Shown here piece by piece: positions 17,722 through 28,586 of a stretch of 64,000 nucleotides of DNA. Within the stretch, counting starts at the first letter, position 1. The number at the start of each line of letters is the position of its first letter. The DNA comes from Inquilinus sp. Marseille-Q2685 (GTDB lineage Bacteria; Pseudomonadota; Alphaproteobacteria; DSM-16000; Inquilinaceae). The notes beneath the pieces are model-generated. The model was not told the DNA's origin and did not search any database. It worked only from the letters and a program-made list of their open reading frames with translations. The stretch spans positions 124,001 to 188,000 of the forward strand of contig NZ_CAKAKL010000005.1 in the NCBI RefSeq assembly GCF_916619195.1, read 5' to 3'. Both the position numbers and the translations under genes were made by a program.

Positions 17722-19337
17722 GCACCACCACCGCCGACGCGCTGCCGGCCCCGGCCCCGGCCTCAGCCGCTGGCCCGGCGGCGCCGAAGCGCGCCGGCGC
17801 CGGCACGCGCGAGACGATCGGGTTCTTCACCATGGTCGTCGGCATGTTCATGGCGATCCTGGACATCCAGATCGTCTCCAGCTCGATCAGCGAGATACAG
17901 GCCGGGCTCGCCGCCAGCCCGGACGAGATCAGCTGGGTGCAGACCGCCTATCTGATCGCCGAGGTGGTGATGATCCCGCTCTCGGGGTTCCTCTCCCGCC
18001 TGCTGTCGACCCGGATCCTCTACGCAATCTCCGCGGCCAGCTTCACCCTGTCCAGCCTGGCCTGCGCCCTGGCCTGGAACATCGAATCCATGATCGTGTT
18101 CCGGGCGCTGCAGGGCTTCCTGGGCGGGGCGATGATCCCGACCGTCTTCGCCGCCTCCTTCATCCTGTTCCCGCCTGAGCGGAGGGCCGGCATCTCGGTG
18201 CTGATCGGCCTGGTCGCGACCATGGCGCCGACCATCGGGCCGACGCTGGGCGGCTATCTGACCCAGGCCTTCTCCTGGCACTGGCTGTTCCTGATCAACA
18301 TCGTGCCGGGCGTGCTGGTGACCACCGGCGTGTGGTTCCTGGTCAAATTCGACAGGCCGAATCTCGAGCTGCTCAAGGGCTTCGACTTCGCCGGGCTGGC
18401 GCTGATGGCGCTGTTCCTCGGCAGCCTCGAATACGTGTTCGAGGAAGGGCCGCGCTGGGACTGGTTCGAGGACCGGTCGATCTTCACCTTCGCGGTGATC
18501 GGGACGATCGCCGGGCTAGGCTTCTTCGCCCGGGTGCTGAGCGCGCGGAACCCGATCGTCGACCTGCGCGCCTTCGCCGACCGCAACTTCTCGCTCGGCT
18601 GCCTGTACAGCCTGATCATCGGCGTCGGCCTCTACGGCGCGGTCTACATCGTGCCCCTGTTCCTCGCCCGGGTGCGCGGCCTGAACAGCCTGCAGATCGG
18701 CGAGATCATGTTCGTCACCGGCGTGTTCCAGTTCATCTCGGCACCGCTGGCCGGCGCGTTGTCGAGGAAGCTGGACCTGCGGCTGATGCTCGCCATCGGC
18801 CTCGTCGCCTTCGGCACCGGGGTCTACATGATGACCTGGATCACCGCCGACTGGAGCTTCTGGGAGCTGTTCTGGCCGCAGGCGGTCCGCGGCGTGTCGC
18901 TGATGCTGCTCTTCCTGCCGATCAACACACTGGCACTCGGCACCCTGCCGCCCGACAAGATCAAGAACGCGTCGGGCCTCTACAACCTGATGCGCAATCT
19001 CGGCGGCGCCTTCGGCTTGGCCGGCATCAACACGGTGATGATCGACCGCGCGGCGCTGCACGGCTCGCGCATCGCCGAGCACGTCACCCTGACCAACCCG
19101 CAGGTGCAGGCGACGGTCGACAATTTCAGCCAGATGTTCACCTCGGCCGGCCTCGGCAACCCGGATCTCGCCGCGGTGAAGATGCTGGACAACATGGTGC
19201 TGAAGCAGGCGCAGGTTCTGACCTTCGCCGACTGCTTCCTCTTGATGGCGCTCCTGTTCTATGCCGGGCTGCTGCTGATGCCGCTCTTGCGCGCGCCGAA
19301 GCCGGCCGGACCCGGCGGCGGTGGTGGCGGGCACTGA
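17718..19337 (+). CDS. EmrB/QacA (DHA2) family MFS efflux transporter
   Basis: A 539-residue major-facilitator protein with about 14 predicted membrane segments. The DHA2 features are DIQIVSSSISEIQAGL in the first helix and QTAYLIAEVVMIPLSGFLSR with the following RI. The GTG at 17718 overlaps the adaptor stop (GTGA); a Pro/Ala-rich tail of about 30 residues precedes the first helix. Likely a proton-driven exporter of hydrophobic toxic compounds working with the adaptor. The C-terminus is Gly-rich. Confidence 0.92.
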   Translation: MSTTTADALPAPAPASAAGPAAPKRAGAGTRETIGFFTMVVGMFMAILDIQIVSSSISEIQAGLAASPDEISWVQTAYLIAEVVMIPLSGFLSRLLSTRILYAISAASFTLSSLACALAWNIESMIVFRALQGFLGGAMIPTVFAASFILFPPERRAGISVLIGLVATMAPTIGPTLGGYLTQAFSWHWLFLINIVPGVLVTTGVWFLVKFDRPNLELLKGFDFAGLALMALFLGSLEYVFEEGPRWDWFEDRSIFTFAVIGTIAGLGFFARVLSARNPIVDLRAFADRNFSLGCLYSLIIGVGLYGAVYIVPLFLARVRGLNSLQIGEIMFVTGVFQFISAPLAGALSRKLDLRLMLAIGLVAFGTGVYMMTWITADWSFWELFWPQAVRGVSLMLLFLPINTLALGTLPPDKIKNASGLYNLMRNLGGAFGLAGINTVMIDRAALHGSRIAEHVTLTNPQVQATVDNFSQMFTSAGLGNPDLAAVKMLDNMVLKQAQVLTFADCFLLMALLFYAGLLLMPLLRAPKPAGPGGGGGGH

Positions 19338-19340
19338 ACG

Positions 19341-19706
19341 TCAGATCGCGGGCAGCGCCGCGCCGTCCCGGGCATAGACCTGGGCGATCCGGCAGCCCCG
19401 CGGATCGTACTGGACCACGATCGCGCCGGGCTGGCCCGGCTGCCGGACCCAGGCTTGGCGCGCCGCCAGGCTGTACTCGGTCGGAGAGCCGGGCGTCACC
19501 GGCGCGATGTCGATGCTGGAGATGCCGCCCGCCGTGAGGTGATAGGCCGCGAGCGCGCCGGCGACGCGGCCGGAGCAGGCGTCGTTTCCCATCTGGGTGC
19601 GGACCTTCTCGGCCAGCGCCGGATCGGGCGTTGCCGAGGGCGGGACCAGACCGGCGCAGCCCGACAGCGACAGGACGAGGGCGAGGCTGGAATGAAGCTT
19701 GGCCAT
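19341..19706 (-). CDS. Small predicted lipoprotein
   Basis: A 121-residue protein not assigned to a family. From MAKLHSS it has a short hydrophobic segment and the lipobox LSGC (Cys near residue 16), so it is likely a lipoprotein. An in-frame ATG four codons upstream is possible; GGGGA before 19706 favours the chosen start. The mature part has two further Cys (NDACSG and RGCRIA) that could pair. It converges on the efflux operon and lies downstream of rho behind a terminator. Confidence 0.65.
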   Translation of the reverse strand: MAKLHSSLALVLSLSGCAGLVPPSATPDPALAEKVRTQMGNDACSGRVAGALAAYHLTAGGISSIDIAPVTPGSPTEYSLAARQAWVRQPGQPGAIVVQYDPRGCRIAQVYARDGAALPAI

Positions 19707-19805
19707 GCCGATCCCCATGCTGGTTTCGCCAGCGAAATGGTGGTTCCGGCGCGCCCGGTCAACCGGGCCGCAGCGTAGCGCCGGCCTCAACCTGAGAAAC
19801 GGAAA

Positions 19806-19833
19806 GGGCCGCCGGTCCTGCGACCGGCGGCCC
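19806..19833 (-). terminator. Rho-gene intrinsic terminator
   Basis: A perfect 12-base-pair stem (GGGCCGCCGGTC / GACCGGCGGCCC) with a CTGC loop, 25 bases beyond the rho stop. On the minus strand it is followed by TTTCCGTTTCT, so it reads as a factor-independent terminator for rho. Confidence 0.88.
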
Positions 19834-19857
19834 TTCGCCTGACGATGCCCCGAGGCG

Positions 19858-21114
<1,257 letters not shown>

Positions 21115-21258
21115 GGGGACCCTGATGGGCGTGGGCAGAGCGCCGGCGGCGCGGCGTCTTTGGATTGGTGTCTCGCTGGAAGCCTCGGTCCACGGCACGA
21201 AGGGCTCGACCGCGCCGGCGCTTCGAATGAGCCCCGGATGACCGCTGAGAACACGAGA

Positions 21259-21287
21259 TGGTTATCGAATGACTTGCCGCAAGTCAA
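21259..21287 (-). promoter_or_regulatory. Candidate rho promoter
   Basis: On the minus strand TTGACT and TAACCA are separated by 17 bases, about 145-165 bases upstream of the rho ATG. The -35 is good and the -10 is weak; it lies in the 267-base hemJ-rho gap, where Rho leaders often carry autoregulatory termination. Confidence 0.35.
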
Positions 21288-21381
21288 TCGTGGCTGGCGG
21301 CTTTGAGGCTTCCGGGTGAAGAAAGCCCCTCCACTCCACTGTCAAGCCCGCCAGTAGACAGCCAAGAAGAGCCCCACCCGT

Positions 21382-21819
21382 TCAGAACGGCCGCACGATC
21401 ACCATGATCAGGATCACCAGCAGCAGCAGCGCCGGCACTTCGTTGACGATGCGGTAGAAGCGCTCGCTGTGGGGATTGCGGCCCTCGGCGAAACCGCGGC
21501 GCCACCGGATGCACATGTGGTGCAGCACGGTCAGGATGACAACCCCCGTCAGCTTCACATGCAACCAGCCCTCGGCGAAGAAGGCCCAGTCGGTCAGCCA
21601 CAGCATGGCGATGCCGAACACCCAGGTCAGCACCGCCGAAGGCAGCATGATGCCGCGCATCAGCCGCCGCTCCATCACCGCGAACCGCTCGTATTCCGGC
21701 GTCCCCGGCGTGGTCTGGGAGTGGTAGACGAACAGCCGCGGCAGGTACAGCAGCCCCGCCATCCAGGAGATCACGAAGAAGACGTGGAGGGCCTTGATCC
21801 AGGGGTAGAGAGCCGCCAT
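21382..21819 (-). CDS. hemJ: Protoporphyrinogen IX oxidase HemJ
   Basis: A 145-residue membrane protein with four hydrophobic segments. It begins MAALYPWIKALHVFFVISWMAGLLYLPRLFVYH; the conserved His of KALHV and the RLFVYH motif are family hallmarks. The KLTGVVILTVLHHM segment carries the conserved Lys. HemJ converts protoporphyrinogen to protoporphyrin in the inner membrane, the step before ferrochelatase, whose gene ends 12 bases upstream. hemE-hemH-hemJ form one operon. Confidence 0.94.
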   Translation of the reverse strand: MAALYPWIKALHVFFVISWMAGLLYLPRLFVYHSQTTPGTPEYERFAVMERRLMRGIMLPSAVLTWVFGIAMLWLTDWAFFAEGWLHVKLTGVVILTVLHHMCIRWRRGFAEGRNPHSERFYRIVNEVPALLLLVILIMVIVRPF

Positions 21820-21831
21820 TCCGTCCTCGCT

Positions 21832-22869
21832 CTAAGCCGCTTTGCTGGGACACCCCGTGAACGCCGCCGGGCAGATCCGGCCGCCGTCGCCCGCCTCGCA
21901 GGCGGTGCCGCGCCGATGGCCGGCCCGCACCAGATCCGCCAGGCCGGCGATGAAGCCCGCCTCGGCGCCGACGGTGGGCACCCGCAGGTAGCACGGCGCG
22001 CCCGATTCGTCAGCCAGCTTACGGTATTCGATGTCGAGCTCGACCAGCGTCTCGGAATGCTCGGAGACGAAGGCGATCGGCACCACCACGATCGGCCGCT
22101 TCGCATGGGCCGCCTCATGGATCACCGCCTCGGTCGACGGCTCGATCCATTTCAGCCGGCCGACCCGGCTCTGATAGGTCGAGACCCAGTCGAGATCGCG
22201 AATGCCGGAGGCCTCGGCCAAGGCCGCGGCGGTGCGCTCGCACTGCCACTGATAGGGGTCGCCGGCCTTGACGATCTTCTCCGGCAGGCCGTGCGCCGAG
22301 AACAGAACGCGGGGCCGGCCGTAGCGCGCCGCCTCCTCATGCGCCGCTCGCAGCCCCGCGGCCATCGTGGCGATGAAGCGGTCCTCGGTCGGGTAGCAGC
22401 AGACGATCCGGGTCGGCGCGTCCAGCCGGGCGATCCTGCAGGCGTCGCGCCATACCCGCAGCGACGACGCCGTCGTGGTGGTGGAGAACTGCGGGTACAG
22501 CGGCAGCAGGATCGCCTCGTCCGGGGCGAAATCCTTCACCAGCATCGCCGTCTCCTGGCTCATCGGGTGCCAGTAGCGCATGGCGATGAACACCTTCACC
22601 TCGCCCAGATCGGCCAGCGCCGCCTCCAGCGCCCGCGCCTGCGCCTCGGTGTTGGGCAAGAGCGGCGAGCCGCCGCCGATCTCGGCATAGATGTCCTTGG
22701 CCTGGCGGGTCCGCTTCCTGGCGATGGCCCAGGCCAGGATCACCCGCGCCGGGTTCGGGATGCGGATGATCGCCGGGTCGGCGAACAGGTTGAACAGGAA
22801 GGGCCGGATCGCATCCGGATTGTCGGGGCCGCCCAGGTTGAACAGGACGACGGCGATCCGCCGGCTCAT
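21832..22869 (-). CDS. hemH: Ferrochelatase
   Basis: A 345-residue enzyme from [17 protein letters not shown] at 22869, the typical N-terminus; the longer frame upstream lies in hemE. The conserved [15 protein letters not shown] stretch and the catalytic His of [10 protein letters not shown] are present, and [12 protein letters not shown] matches the C-terminal signature with its acidic/His pair. It inserts Fe2+ into protoporphyrin IX, the last step of haem synthesis. The start overlaps the hemE stop (ATGA). Confidence 0.95.
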   Translation of the reverse strand: MSRRIAVVLFNLGGPDNPDAIRPFLFNLFADPAIIRIPNPARVILAWAIARKRTRQAKDIYAEIGGGSPLLPNTEAQARALEAALADLGEVKVFIAMRYWHPMSQETAMLVKDFAPDEAILLPLYPQFSTTTTASSLRVWRDACRIARLDAPTRIVCCYPTEDRFIATMAAGLRAAHEEAARYGRPRVLFSAHGLPEKIVKAGDPYQWQCERTAAALAEASGIRDLDWVSTYQSRVGRLKWIEPSTEAVIHEAAHAKRPIVVVPIAFVSEHSETLVELDIEYRKLADESGAPCYLRVPTVGAEAGFIAGLADLVRAGHRRGTACEAGDGGRICPAAFTGCPSKAA

Positions 22870-23939
22870 GCCGTGTCTCCGCGCAGATGGCGGACCAGGG
22901 CCGCGACATGCTCGGGCGGCGTCTTCTGCAGCACGCCGTGGCCCAGGTTGAACACGAAGGGGCCGCGCCCCAGGGCGCCCGTGATCGCATCGGCGGCCCG
23001 GATCATCGGCTCGCCCCCGGTCAGCAGCAGCACCGGGTCGAGATTGCCCTGCACCGCGGCCTTGGGCTGAAGGGCCGTCGCGGCCCAGCCCGGCGGCACG
23101 GTGGTGTCCAGCCCGACCGCGTCCACCCCCGTGCCGGCGAGATAGCGCTCGTACAGCAGCCCGGCGCCGCGCGGGAAGCCGATCACCGGCACTTCGGGCG
23201 CCCCGACCCGCACCGCGTCGACGATGCGTTTGGTGGGCGCGATCACCCACCGCTCGAACTCCACCTCCGGCAGCACCCCGGCCCAGCTGTCGAACAGCTG
23301 CACCGCCTGGGCGCCTGCCTGGATCTGGCGCAGCAGATAGGCGGATGTCGCCTCGACCAGCAGATCGACCAGCCGGCGGAAGGTCTCCGGCTCCCCATAG
23401 GCCAGCCGCTTGACCACGCCGTACTCCTTGCTGCCGCCGCCCTCGACCATATAGGTCGCGACGGTCCAGGGCGCCCCCGCGAAGCCGATCAGCGCGGTCT
23501 CGGGCGGCAGGGCTGCCGCCACCCGTGCGACCGTCTCGTAGACAGGCCCCAGCACCTCGTGCAGCCGGCCGGCGGACAGGCGGGCGATGCCGGCCGCGTC
23601 GGTCACCGGCTCCAGCTTCGGGCCCTCGCCCTCGACATAGTCCAGCGCCTGGCCCAGCGCGTGGGGCACCACCAGGATGTCCGAGAACAGGATCGCCGCG
23701 TCCAGCCCATAGCGGCGGATCGGCTGCAGCGTCACCTCGGCCGCCAGCTCCGGGTTGTAGCAGAGATCCAGGAAACTGCCGGCCCGGGCCCGGACGGCGC
23801 GGTATTCCGGCAGGTAGCGCCCGGCCTGGCGCATCAGCCAGACCGGCGGCCGGGCCAGGGTCTCGCCGGCCAGGGCGCGCAGGAACGGCTTCGCCGGCGT
23901 CGCTGTCGTCTCTTCCCGGCTCTGACCATCCCTAACCAT
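22866..23939 (-). CDS. hemE: Uroporphyrinogen decarboxylase
   Basis: A 357-residue TIM-barrel enzyme. The start at 23939 ([10 protein letters not shown]) precedes the conserved [17 protein letters not shown], the substrate-binding loop; upstream codons extend into the intergenic region and are rejected. [21 protein letters not shown] and FNLGHGVL are also present. It decarboxylates uroporphyrinogen III to coproporphyrinogen III. In Caulobacter and several relatives the chromosome origin abuts hemE, and the region upstream here has origin features. Confidence 0.96.
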   Translation of the reverse strand: MVRDGQSREETTATPAKPFLRALAGETLARPPVWLMRQAGRYLPEYRAVRARAGSFLDLCYNPELAAEVTLQPIRRYGLDAAILFSDILVVPHALGQALDYVEGEGPKLEPVTDAAGIARLSAGRLHEVLGPVYETVARVAAALPPETALIGFAGAPWTVATYMVEGGGSKEYGVVKRLAYGEPETFRRLVDLLVEATSAYLLRQIQAGAQAVQLFDSWAGVLPEVEFERWVIAPTKRIVDAVRVGAPEVPVIGFPRGAGLLYERYLAGTGVDAVGLDTTVPPGWAATALQPKAAVQGNLDPVLLLTGGEPMIRAADAITGALGRGPFVFNLGHGVLQKTPPEHVAALVRHLRGDTA

Positions 23940-24304
23940 GAAAAGGAATCCTTGTTTGGAGGATGTGGTGAATCGCTGTGGATAACGGGGATTGTGACTC
24001 TTCCCCAATCCATCCACAGGGTTTTGCCCGGCGGCCCGCCCCTCCCTGTGGAAAGCGGGGAAGACGCGCCCGACTCGCTACACCCTCGCCATCGCCCCTG
24101 TCCATAACGGGCGGGAGGACTCGGGGTCGCATCGTCGGGCCTCGCCGCCGCGCTGTCGAGGACGGGACTCTCGTCCCCAGCCGGACGGAAGAGTCGACGA
24201 CTCACCCGCGGTCCGGGCACAGATCGCGTCAAGCCTCACGAATCCGTCCCTCATCCCGAATTTGCCCACAGACAATCCCCATGCCTCCGCGATACAAGGA
24301 AGGC
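23940..24304. other. Probable chromosome replication origin (oriC)
   Basis: A 365-base gene-free region between divergent hemE and ppsR. It holds a perfect DnaA box, TGTGGATAA at 23977-23985, and two-mismatch boxes CCATCCACA (24010-24018), TGTGGAAAG (24047-24055), TGTCCATAA (24099-24107) and TTGCCCACA (24262-24270). The hemE-side 60 bases are the least GC-rich part and could unwind. Known context: Caulobacter Cori also lies next to hemE. No obvious CtrA full site was seen. Promoters of both flanking genes must also lie here. Confidence 0.65.
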
Positions 24305-25138
24305 ATGGCGCAGACGAAGACGTTTCACCTACATCTCGTTTCGGATTCGACCGGCGACACCATTCATAGCGTCGCACGGGCCTGCCTCGCGCAGTTCGAG
24401 GGGGCGGAGCCGATCGAGCATTTCTGGAACCTGGTGCGGACCAACCGCCAGCTCGACATGGTGGTCGAGGAGATCCGCGACCATCCCGGCGTCGTCGTCT
24501 TCACCCTGGTCGATGACGGGCTGCGCCACCGGCTGATGGATGTCTGCGGCACGCTCGGCGTGCCCTGCATCTCGGTGCTCGACCCGATCATGGCGGCGCT
24601 GGCCCAGCAGCTCGGCATGGCGGGGCACGGCCGGCCGGGCCGGCAGCACGCGATGGACGCCGCCTATTTCCACCGCATCGAGGCGATGGACTATGCCCTG
24701 GCGCATGACGACGGCCATCTGACGGGCGAGCTGCACCAGGCCGATGTCATCCTGGTCGGGGTGTCCCGCACCTCGAAGACGCCGACCTGCCTCTACCTGG
24801 CCAATCGCGGGGTGAAGGCGGCGAACGTGCCCTTCGTTCCCGGCCTGCCCCTGCCGGACGACCTGCACAAGATCAGCCGGCCGCTGATCGTCGGGCTGAC
24901 CAAGGATCCGGAACGGCTGATCCAGCTGCGCCGCAACCGCATGCAGATGCTGAACCAGGCCCAGACCACCGACTATGTCGACCCCGAGCAGGTGCGGTCG
25001 GAGGTGGCGGAGGCCCGGCGCTACTTCGCCAAGCACCGCTGGCCGGTGCTCGACGTCACCCGCCGCGCCATCGAGGAGACGGCGGCGGAGATCCTGTCGC
25101 TGCTGGCCCGGCGGGGCCGCAGCGCCGGCCTGCCTTGA
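24305..25138 (+). CDS. ppsR: Pyruvate, phosphate dikinase regulatory protein (DUF299)
   Basis: A 277-residue bifunctional kinase/phosphorylase family member. The start at 24305 (MAQTKTFHLHLVSDSTGDT) follows AAGGAAGG; the DSTG motif is the family N-terminal signature. The P-loop-like GVSRTSKTPTCLYLA is at about residues 154-168. The family controls pyruvate phosphate dikinase or PEP synthase by ADP-dependent phosphorylation and Pi-dependent reversal; the target here is not in the window. It is the first gene right of the putative origin and begins the maf-aroE-coaE-dnaQ run. Confidence 0.92.
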   Translation: MAQTKTFHLHLVSDSTGDTIHSVARACLAQFEGAEPIEHFWNLVRTNRQLDMVVEEIRDHPGVVVFTLVDDGLRHRLMDVCGTLGVPCISVLDPIMAALAQQLGMAGHGRPGRQHAMDAAYFHRIEAMDYALAHDDGHLTGELHQADVILVGVSRTSKTPTCLYLANRGVKAANVPFVPGLPLPDDLHKISRPLIVGLTKDPERLIQLRRNRMQMLNQAQTTDYVDPEQVRSEVAEARRYFAKHRWPVLDVTRRAIEETAAEILSLLARRGRSAGLP

Positions 25139-25151
25139 GGGAGCTCCGACC

Positions 25152-25748
25152 GTGACCCGGGTGATCCTCGCCTCCGGCAGCGCCACGCGGCGGGCCATGC
25201 TCGCCGCCGCCGGCGTCCCTGTCATTCCCAGCCCGGCCGCAGTGGACGAGGCCGAGGTCAAGGCGTCGATGCAGGCCGAGGGCGCGACCCCGGCCGATGT
25301 CGCCGAGGCGCTGGCGGTGCTGAAGGCGCAGCGCGTCTCGCGCCGCTTCGCCGGCGATCTGGTGATCGGCGCCGACCAGATGCTGGATTGCGACGGCGTC
25401 TGGTACGACAAGCCGGCCGACCGCGCGGCGGCCCGCGACCAGCTGCTGGCGCTGCGCGGCCGCACCCACACCCTGACCTCGACTGCGGTCGCGGTGCGCG
25501 ACGGCCAGCGGGTGTGGCACGCGACCGACCGGGCGAAGCTGACCATGCGGTCCTTCAGCCACGTCTTCCTCGAATCCTATCTCGACGCCGTCGGCGACGC
25601 GGTGCTGTCCTCGGTCGGCGGCTACCAGCTGGAGGGCCTCGGGGCGCAGCTCTTCGCCAAGGTCGAGGGCGACCATTTCACCGTGCTGGGCCTGCCGCTG
25701 CTGCCGCTGCTCGGCTTCCTGCGAGACCACGGGGTGCTGCCGTCGTGA
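25152..25748 (+). CDS. maf: Maf family nucleotide pyrophosphatase
   Basis: A 198-residue protein. It begins with a GTG at 25152 giving [17 protein letters not shown], the ASxSxxR motif that opens Maf proteins. ADQML with the preceding VIGA supplies the catalytic Asp. Maf proteins hydrolyse non-canonical or modified nucleoside triphosphates; the subfamily (dTTP/UTP versus 7-methyl-GTP) is not decided. The stop overlaps aroE (GTGA). Confidence 0.92.
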   Translation: MTRVILASGSATRRAMLAAAGVPVIPSPAAVDEAEVKASMQAEGATPADVAEALAVLKAQRVSRRFAGDLVIGADQMLDCDGVWYDKPADRAAARDQLLALRGRTHTLTSTAVAVRDGQRVWHATDRAKLTMRSFSHVFLESYLDAVGDAVLSSVGGYQLEGLGAQLFAKVEGDHFTVLGLPLLPLLGFLRDHGVLPS

Positions 25749-26602
25749 CCTTGACCGCGAAGGGCCGCCTGGCCGGGGTGATCGGCTGGCCGATCGGGCA
25801 TTCCCGCTCGCCGCAGCTGCACGGCCACTGGCTGGCCCGCTACGCCATCGACGGCGCCTATGTGCCGATGGCGGTGCCGCCCGAGCGGCTGGAGGCGGCC
25901 TTGCGCGGCCTGGCCGCCCTGGGCTTCCGCGGCTGCAACGTCACCGTGCCGCACAAGGAGGCGGCGATGGCGCTGGTCGACGAGCTCGACCCGCCGGCCC
26001 GGCGTATCGCCGCGGTGAACACCATCGTGGTACGCGAGGATGGCAGCCTGTTCGGCACCAACACCGACGGCTTCGGCTTCCTGGCCAACCTCCAGGCCGG
26101 CGCGCCCGGCTGGTCGGCGGGAAGCGGCCCGGCGGTGGTGGTGGGCGCCGGCGGCGCGGCCCGGGCGGTGATCGTCGCCTTGGCCGATGCCGGCGCGCCG
26201 GAGATCCGCCTGGCCAACCGCACCCGGGCCCGGGCCGAGAAGTTGGCAGCAGAATTGGGGGCGGCGGAGCTGGGCGGCCCGATCACGGTTGTCGATTGGG
26301 CCGACCGCGCCGCGGCGCTGGACGGCGCCGCCCTGCTGGTCAACACCACGACCGAGGGCATGGTCGGCCGGCCGGCGCTGGACATGCCGCTCGACGCGCT
26401 GCCGGCGGACGCGCTGGTCAACGACATCGTCTATGCGCCGCTGGAGACGCCGCTGCTGGCCGTGGCGCGGGCGCGCGGCAACCCCGTGGTGGATGGCCTC
26501 GGCATGCTGCTGCACCAGGCCCGGCCGGGCTTCGAGGCCTGGTTCGGCGTGGCGCCGACGGTCGATGCCGCCCTCCGCTCCGCGGTGCTGGGGGGCGGTT
26601 GA
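25745..26602 (+). CDS. aroE: Shikimate dehydrogenase
   Basis: A 285-residue enzyme from GTG 25745. The substrate motif [17 protein letters not shown] opens the protein, [11 protein letters not shown] carries the catalytic Lys, and GAGGAARAV is the NADP-binding loop, followed by NRTRARAE. It reduces 3-dehydroshikimate in aromatic amino-acid synthesis. It overlaps maf upstream and coaE downstream (TGATG), consistent with one coupled operon. Confidence 0.95.
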   Translation: MTLTAKGRLAGVIGWPIGHSRSPQLHGHWLARYAIDGAYVPMAVPPERLEAALRGLAALGFRGCNVTVPHKEAAMALVDELDPPARRIAAVNTIVVREDGSLFGTNTDGFGFLANLQAGAPGWSAGSGPAVVVGAGGAARAVIVALADAGAPEIRLANRTRARAEKLAAELGAAELGGPITVVDWADRAAALDGAALLVNTTTEGMVGRPALDMPLDALPADALVNDIVYAPLETPLLAVARARGNPVVDGLGMLLHQARPGFEAWFGVAPTVDAALRSAVLGGG

Positions 26603-27228
26603 TGCGGATCCTGGGCCTCACCGGCTCGATCGGCATGGGCAAGTCGACCGCCGCGGCGATGTTCCGGCGCGACGGCATCGCCGTGCACGACGCCGACGCC
26701 GCGGTGCACGACCTGCTGCGCCGGGGCGGCGCCGCGGTGCCGGCGGTGGCGAAGGCGTTCCCGGAGGCGGTGCACGGCGGCGCGGTCGACCGCAAGGCGC
26801 TGGGCGCCTTGGTGTTCGGCAGGCCCGAGGCGCTGCGCCGGCTCGGGGCCATCCTGCACCCGCTGGTGCGCCGCCGCATGCGCCGGTTCCTGCAGCAGGC
26901 CGGGCGGCGCGGCGACAAGCTGGTGGTGCTGGACATCCCGCTGCTGTTCGAGACCGGCGGCGAGCGCTTCTGCGACGCCGTCGCGGTGGTCAGCGCGCCG
27001 CGCCTGCTGCAGCGGCAGCGGGTGCTGGCCCGGCCGGGGATGACCCGGGAGAAGTTCGCCGCGATCCTGGCGGCGCAGATGCCCGACCGCGAGAAGCGGC
27101 GGCGGGCGGATCATGTGGTGCCGACCGGCCTCGGCCGCCGGCCGACGCGGCTGGCCCTGCGGGCGCTGCGCCGGCAGGTTCTGGCCCGGCCGGGACGGCG
27201 CTGGCGGCCCTCATTGAAGGTGGTGTGA
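26602..27228 (+). CDS. coaE: Dephospho-CoA kinase
   Basis: A 208-residue P-loop kinase. The Walker A motif GSIGMGKST follows MRILGLT at the N-terminus; DADAAVHDL and [10 protein letters not shown] are the substrate-binding and lid signatures. It phosphorylates dephospho-CoA at the 3' hydroxyl, the last step of CoA synthesis. The start overlaps the aroE stop and its stop overlaps the dnaQ start. Confidence 0.94.
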   Translation: MRILGLTGSIGMGKSTAAAMFRRDGIAVHDADAAVHDLLRRGGAAVPAVAKAFPEAVHGGAVDRKALGALVFGRPEALRRLGAILHPLVRRRMRRFLQQAGRRGDKLVVLDIPLLFETGGERFCDAVAVVSAPRLLQRQRVLARPGMTREKFAAILAAQMPDREKRRRADHVVPTGLGRRPTRLALRALRRQVLARPGRRWRPSLKVV

Positions 27229-27929
27229 TGCGCGAGATCGTCCTGGACACCGAGACCACCGGCCTGCATGCGATGGGCGGCGACCGCCTGGTCGAGATCG
27301 GCGGGGTCGAGATGATCAACCATGTGCCCACCGGGGCGCATTACCACGTCTACATCAACCCCGAGCGGCCGGTGCCGATGGAGGCCCAGCGGGTGCACGG
27401 GCTGACCGACGAGTTCCTGGCCGACAAGCCGGTCTTCGCCGAGGTGGCGGGCGGCTTCCTCGACTTCATCGGCGACGCCAAGCTGGTCATCCACAACGCC
27501 GAGTTCGACATGGGCTTCCTGAATGCGGAGCTCGGGCGGCTCGGCCTGCCGCCGATCCCGATGGCGCGGGCGATCGACACGGTGGCGCTGGCCCGGCGGC
27601 GCTGGCCCGGCGCCCAGGCCTCGCTCGACGCGCTGTGCCGCCGCTTCGGCATCGACAATTCCGGCCGCACGCTGCACGGGGCGCTGCTCGACGCCCAGCT
27701 GCTGGCCGAGGTCTGGCTGGAGATGTGCGGTGGCCGCGAGCCCGGGCTCGCCATCACCACCACGGTCGAGGTCACCGAGACCACGGTGGTGGTCGAACGC
27801 GTCGCCCGCCCGGCCCGGCCGCACGCGCCGACCGAGGCGGAGCTGGCGGCCCATCTCGCCTTCATCAAGGGCCTGACCGACCCGCTCTGGCTGAAGGAGG
27901 CCGAGGCGGCCGAAAAGGGCGCCGCGTGA
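27228..27929 (+). CDS. dnaQ: DNA polymerase III epsilon subunit
   Basis: A 233-residue proofreading 3'-5' exonuclease of the DEDDh type. Exo I is VLDTETTGL with the Asp-Glu pair, Exo II is in VIHNAEFDMGFL, and Exo III is LHGALLDAQLLAEV with its His and Asp. A C-terminal tail of about 60 residues would contact DnaE. It is the usual fourth member of the maf-aroE-coaE-dnaQ block and overlaps the following kinase gene by 4 bases. Confidence 0.95.
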   Translation: MREIVLDTETTGLHAMGGDRLVEIGGVEMINHVPTGAHYHVYINPERPVPMEAQRVHGLTDEFLADKPVFAEVAGGFLDFIGDAKLVIHNAEFDMGFLNAELGRLGLPPIPMARAIDTVALARRRWPGAQASLDALCRRFGIDNSGRTLHGALLDAQLLAEVWLEMCGGREPGLAITTTVEVTETTVVVERVARPARPHAPTEAELAAHLAFIKGLTDPLWLKEAEAAEKGAA

Positions 27930-28489
27930 TCATCCATTTGAACGGCTGGCCCGGGGCGGGAAAGCTGACGGTGGCGCGGGTGCTTGCCCGGAAGCTCGGG
28001 GCCAGGCTGCTCGACAACCATACGCTGCACAATGTGGCGGCCGCCCTCTGCGACCGCGGCACCGATGCGTACTGGTCGTTGTACGGGCAGGTGCGGGATC
28101 TGGCCTATGAGCGCATCCGCGTCCTGCCGCCGGACGCGGTCCTGGTGATGACCAACGCCTTCCTGCGAGAGACGCCCCGCGACGTCGAGGCCTGGGGCCG
28201 GATCAAGGATCTCGCGGCCAGCCGCGGGGACCGATTGGTCGCCGTGACGCTGGACTGCGATCTCGACGAGAACGTCGTCCGCATCAGCGGTGCCGGCCGC
28301 GCCGACAACCGCAAGCTGACGGATCCGGAGCCTCTGATCGCTTGGCGCAGCGAGTACCACCTGATCGTCGATGACGCCGAGGATTGGATGGTCGTCGACA
28401 ACACCCGCCTCGCGCCGGAGCGGGCGGCGGACCGGATCGTGGCCTATCTGGACGGGCTGCCGCCGTCGCCGCGAAATCCAGCCCCATAA
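27926..28489 (+). CDS. P-loop small-molecule kinase-like protein
   Basis: A 187-residue P-loop protein from GTG 27926. The motif GWPGAGKLT is an unusual Walker A: Leu replaces the Ser/Thr directly after Lys, as in a known GxGKLT subgroup of AAA/chloramphenicol-phosphotransferase-like kinases. A likely lid arginine region is around SGAGRADNRKL. Substrate unknown. The 4-base overlap with dnaQ means it is coupled to the housekeeping operon although it is not a usual member. Confidence 0.7.
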   Translation: MIIHLNGWPGAGKLTVARVLARKLGARLLDNHTLHNVAAALCDRGTDAYWSLYGQVRDLAYERIRVLPPDAVLVMTNAFLRETPRDVEAWGRIKDLAASRGDRLVAVTLDCDLDENVVRISGAGRADNRKLTDPEPLIAWRSEYHLIVDDAEDWMVVDNTRLAPERAADRIVAYLDGLPPSPRNPAP

Positions 28490-28491
28490 AC

Positions 28492-28569
28492 TGTCATGCC
28501 CGGGCTTGACCCGGGCATCCAGAAGGTCTCGACGCTCTCTGGATTGCCGGGTCAAGCCCGGCAATGACA
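28492..28569. repeat. Dispersed palindromic repeat, copy 2
   Basis: A 78-base copy of the element at 1720, in the opposite orientation: the arm with the longer CCCGGG comes first. It starts TGTCAT, ends ATGACA, and begins 3 bases after the kinase stop, between convergent kinase and secB genes. Confidence 0.85.
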
Positions 28570-28586
28570 GGGAGGGGCGGAGCCCC

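Noticed and set aside
24001-24304. CtrA-type full sites (TTAA-N7-TTAA) in the putative origin
   Set aside because: Looked for because Caulobacter Cori has them; none was found, so CtrA control of this origin is not claimed.
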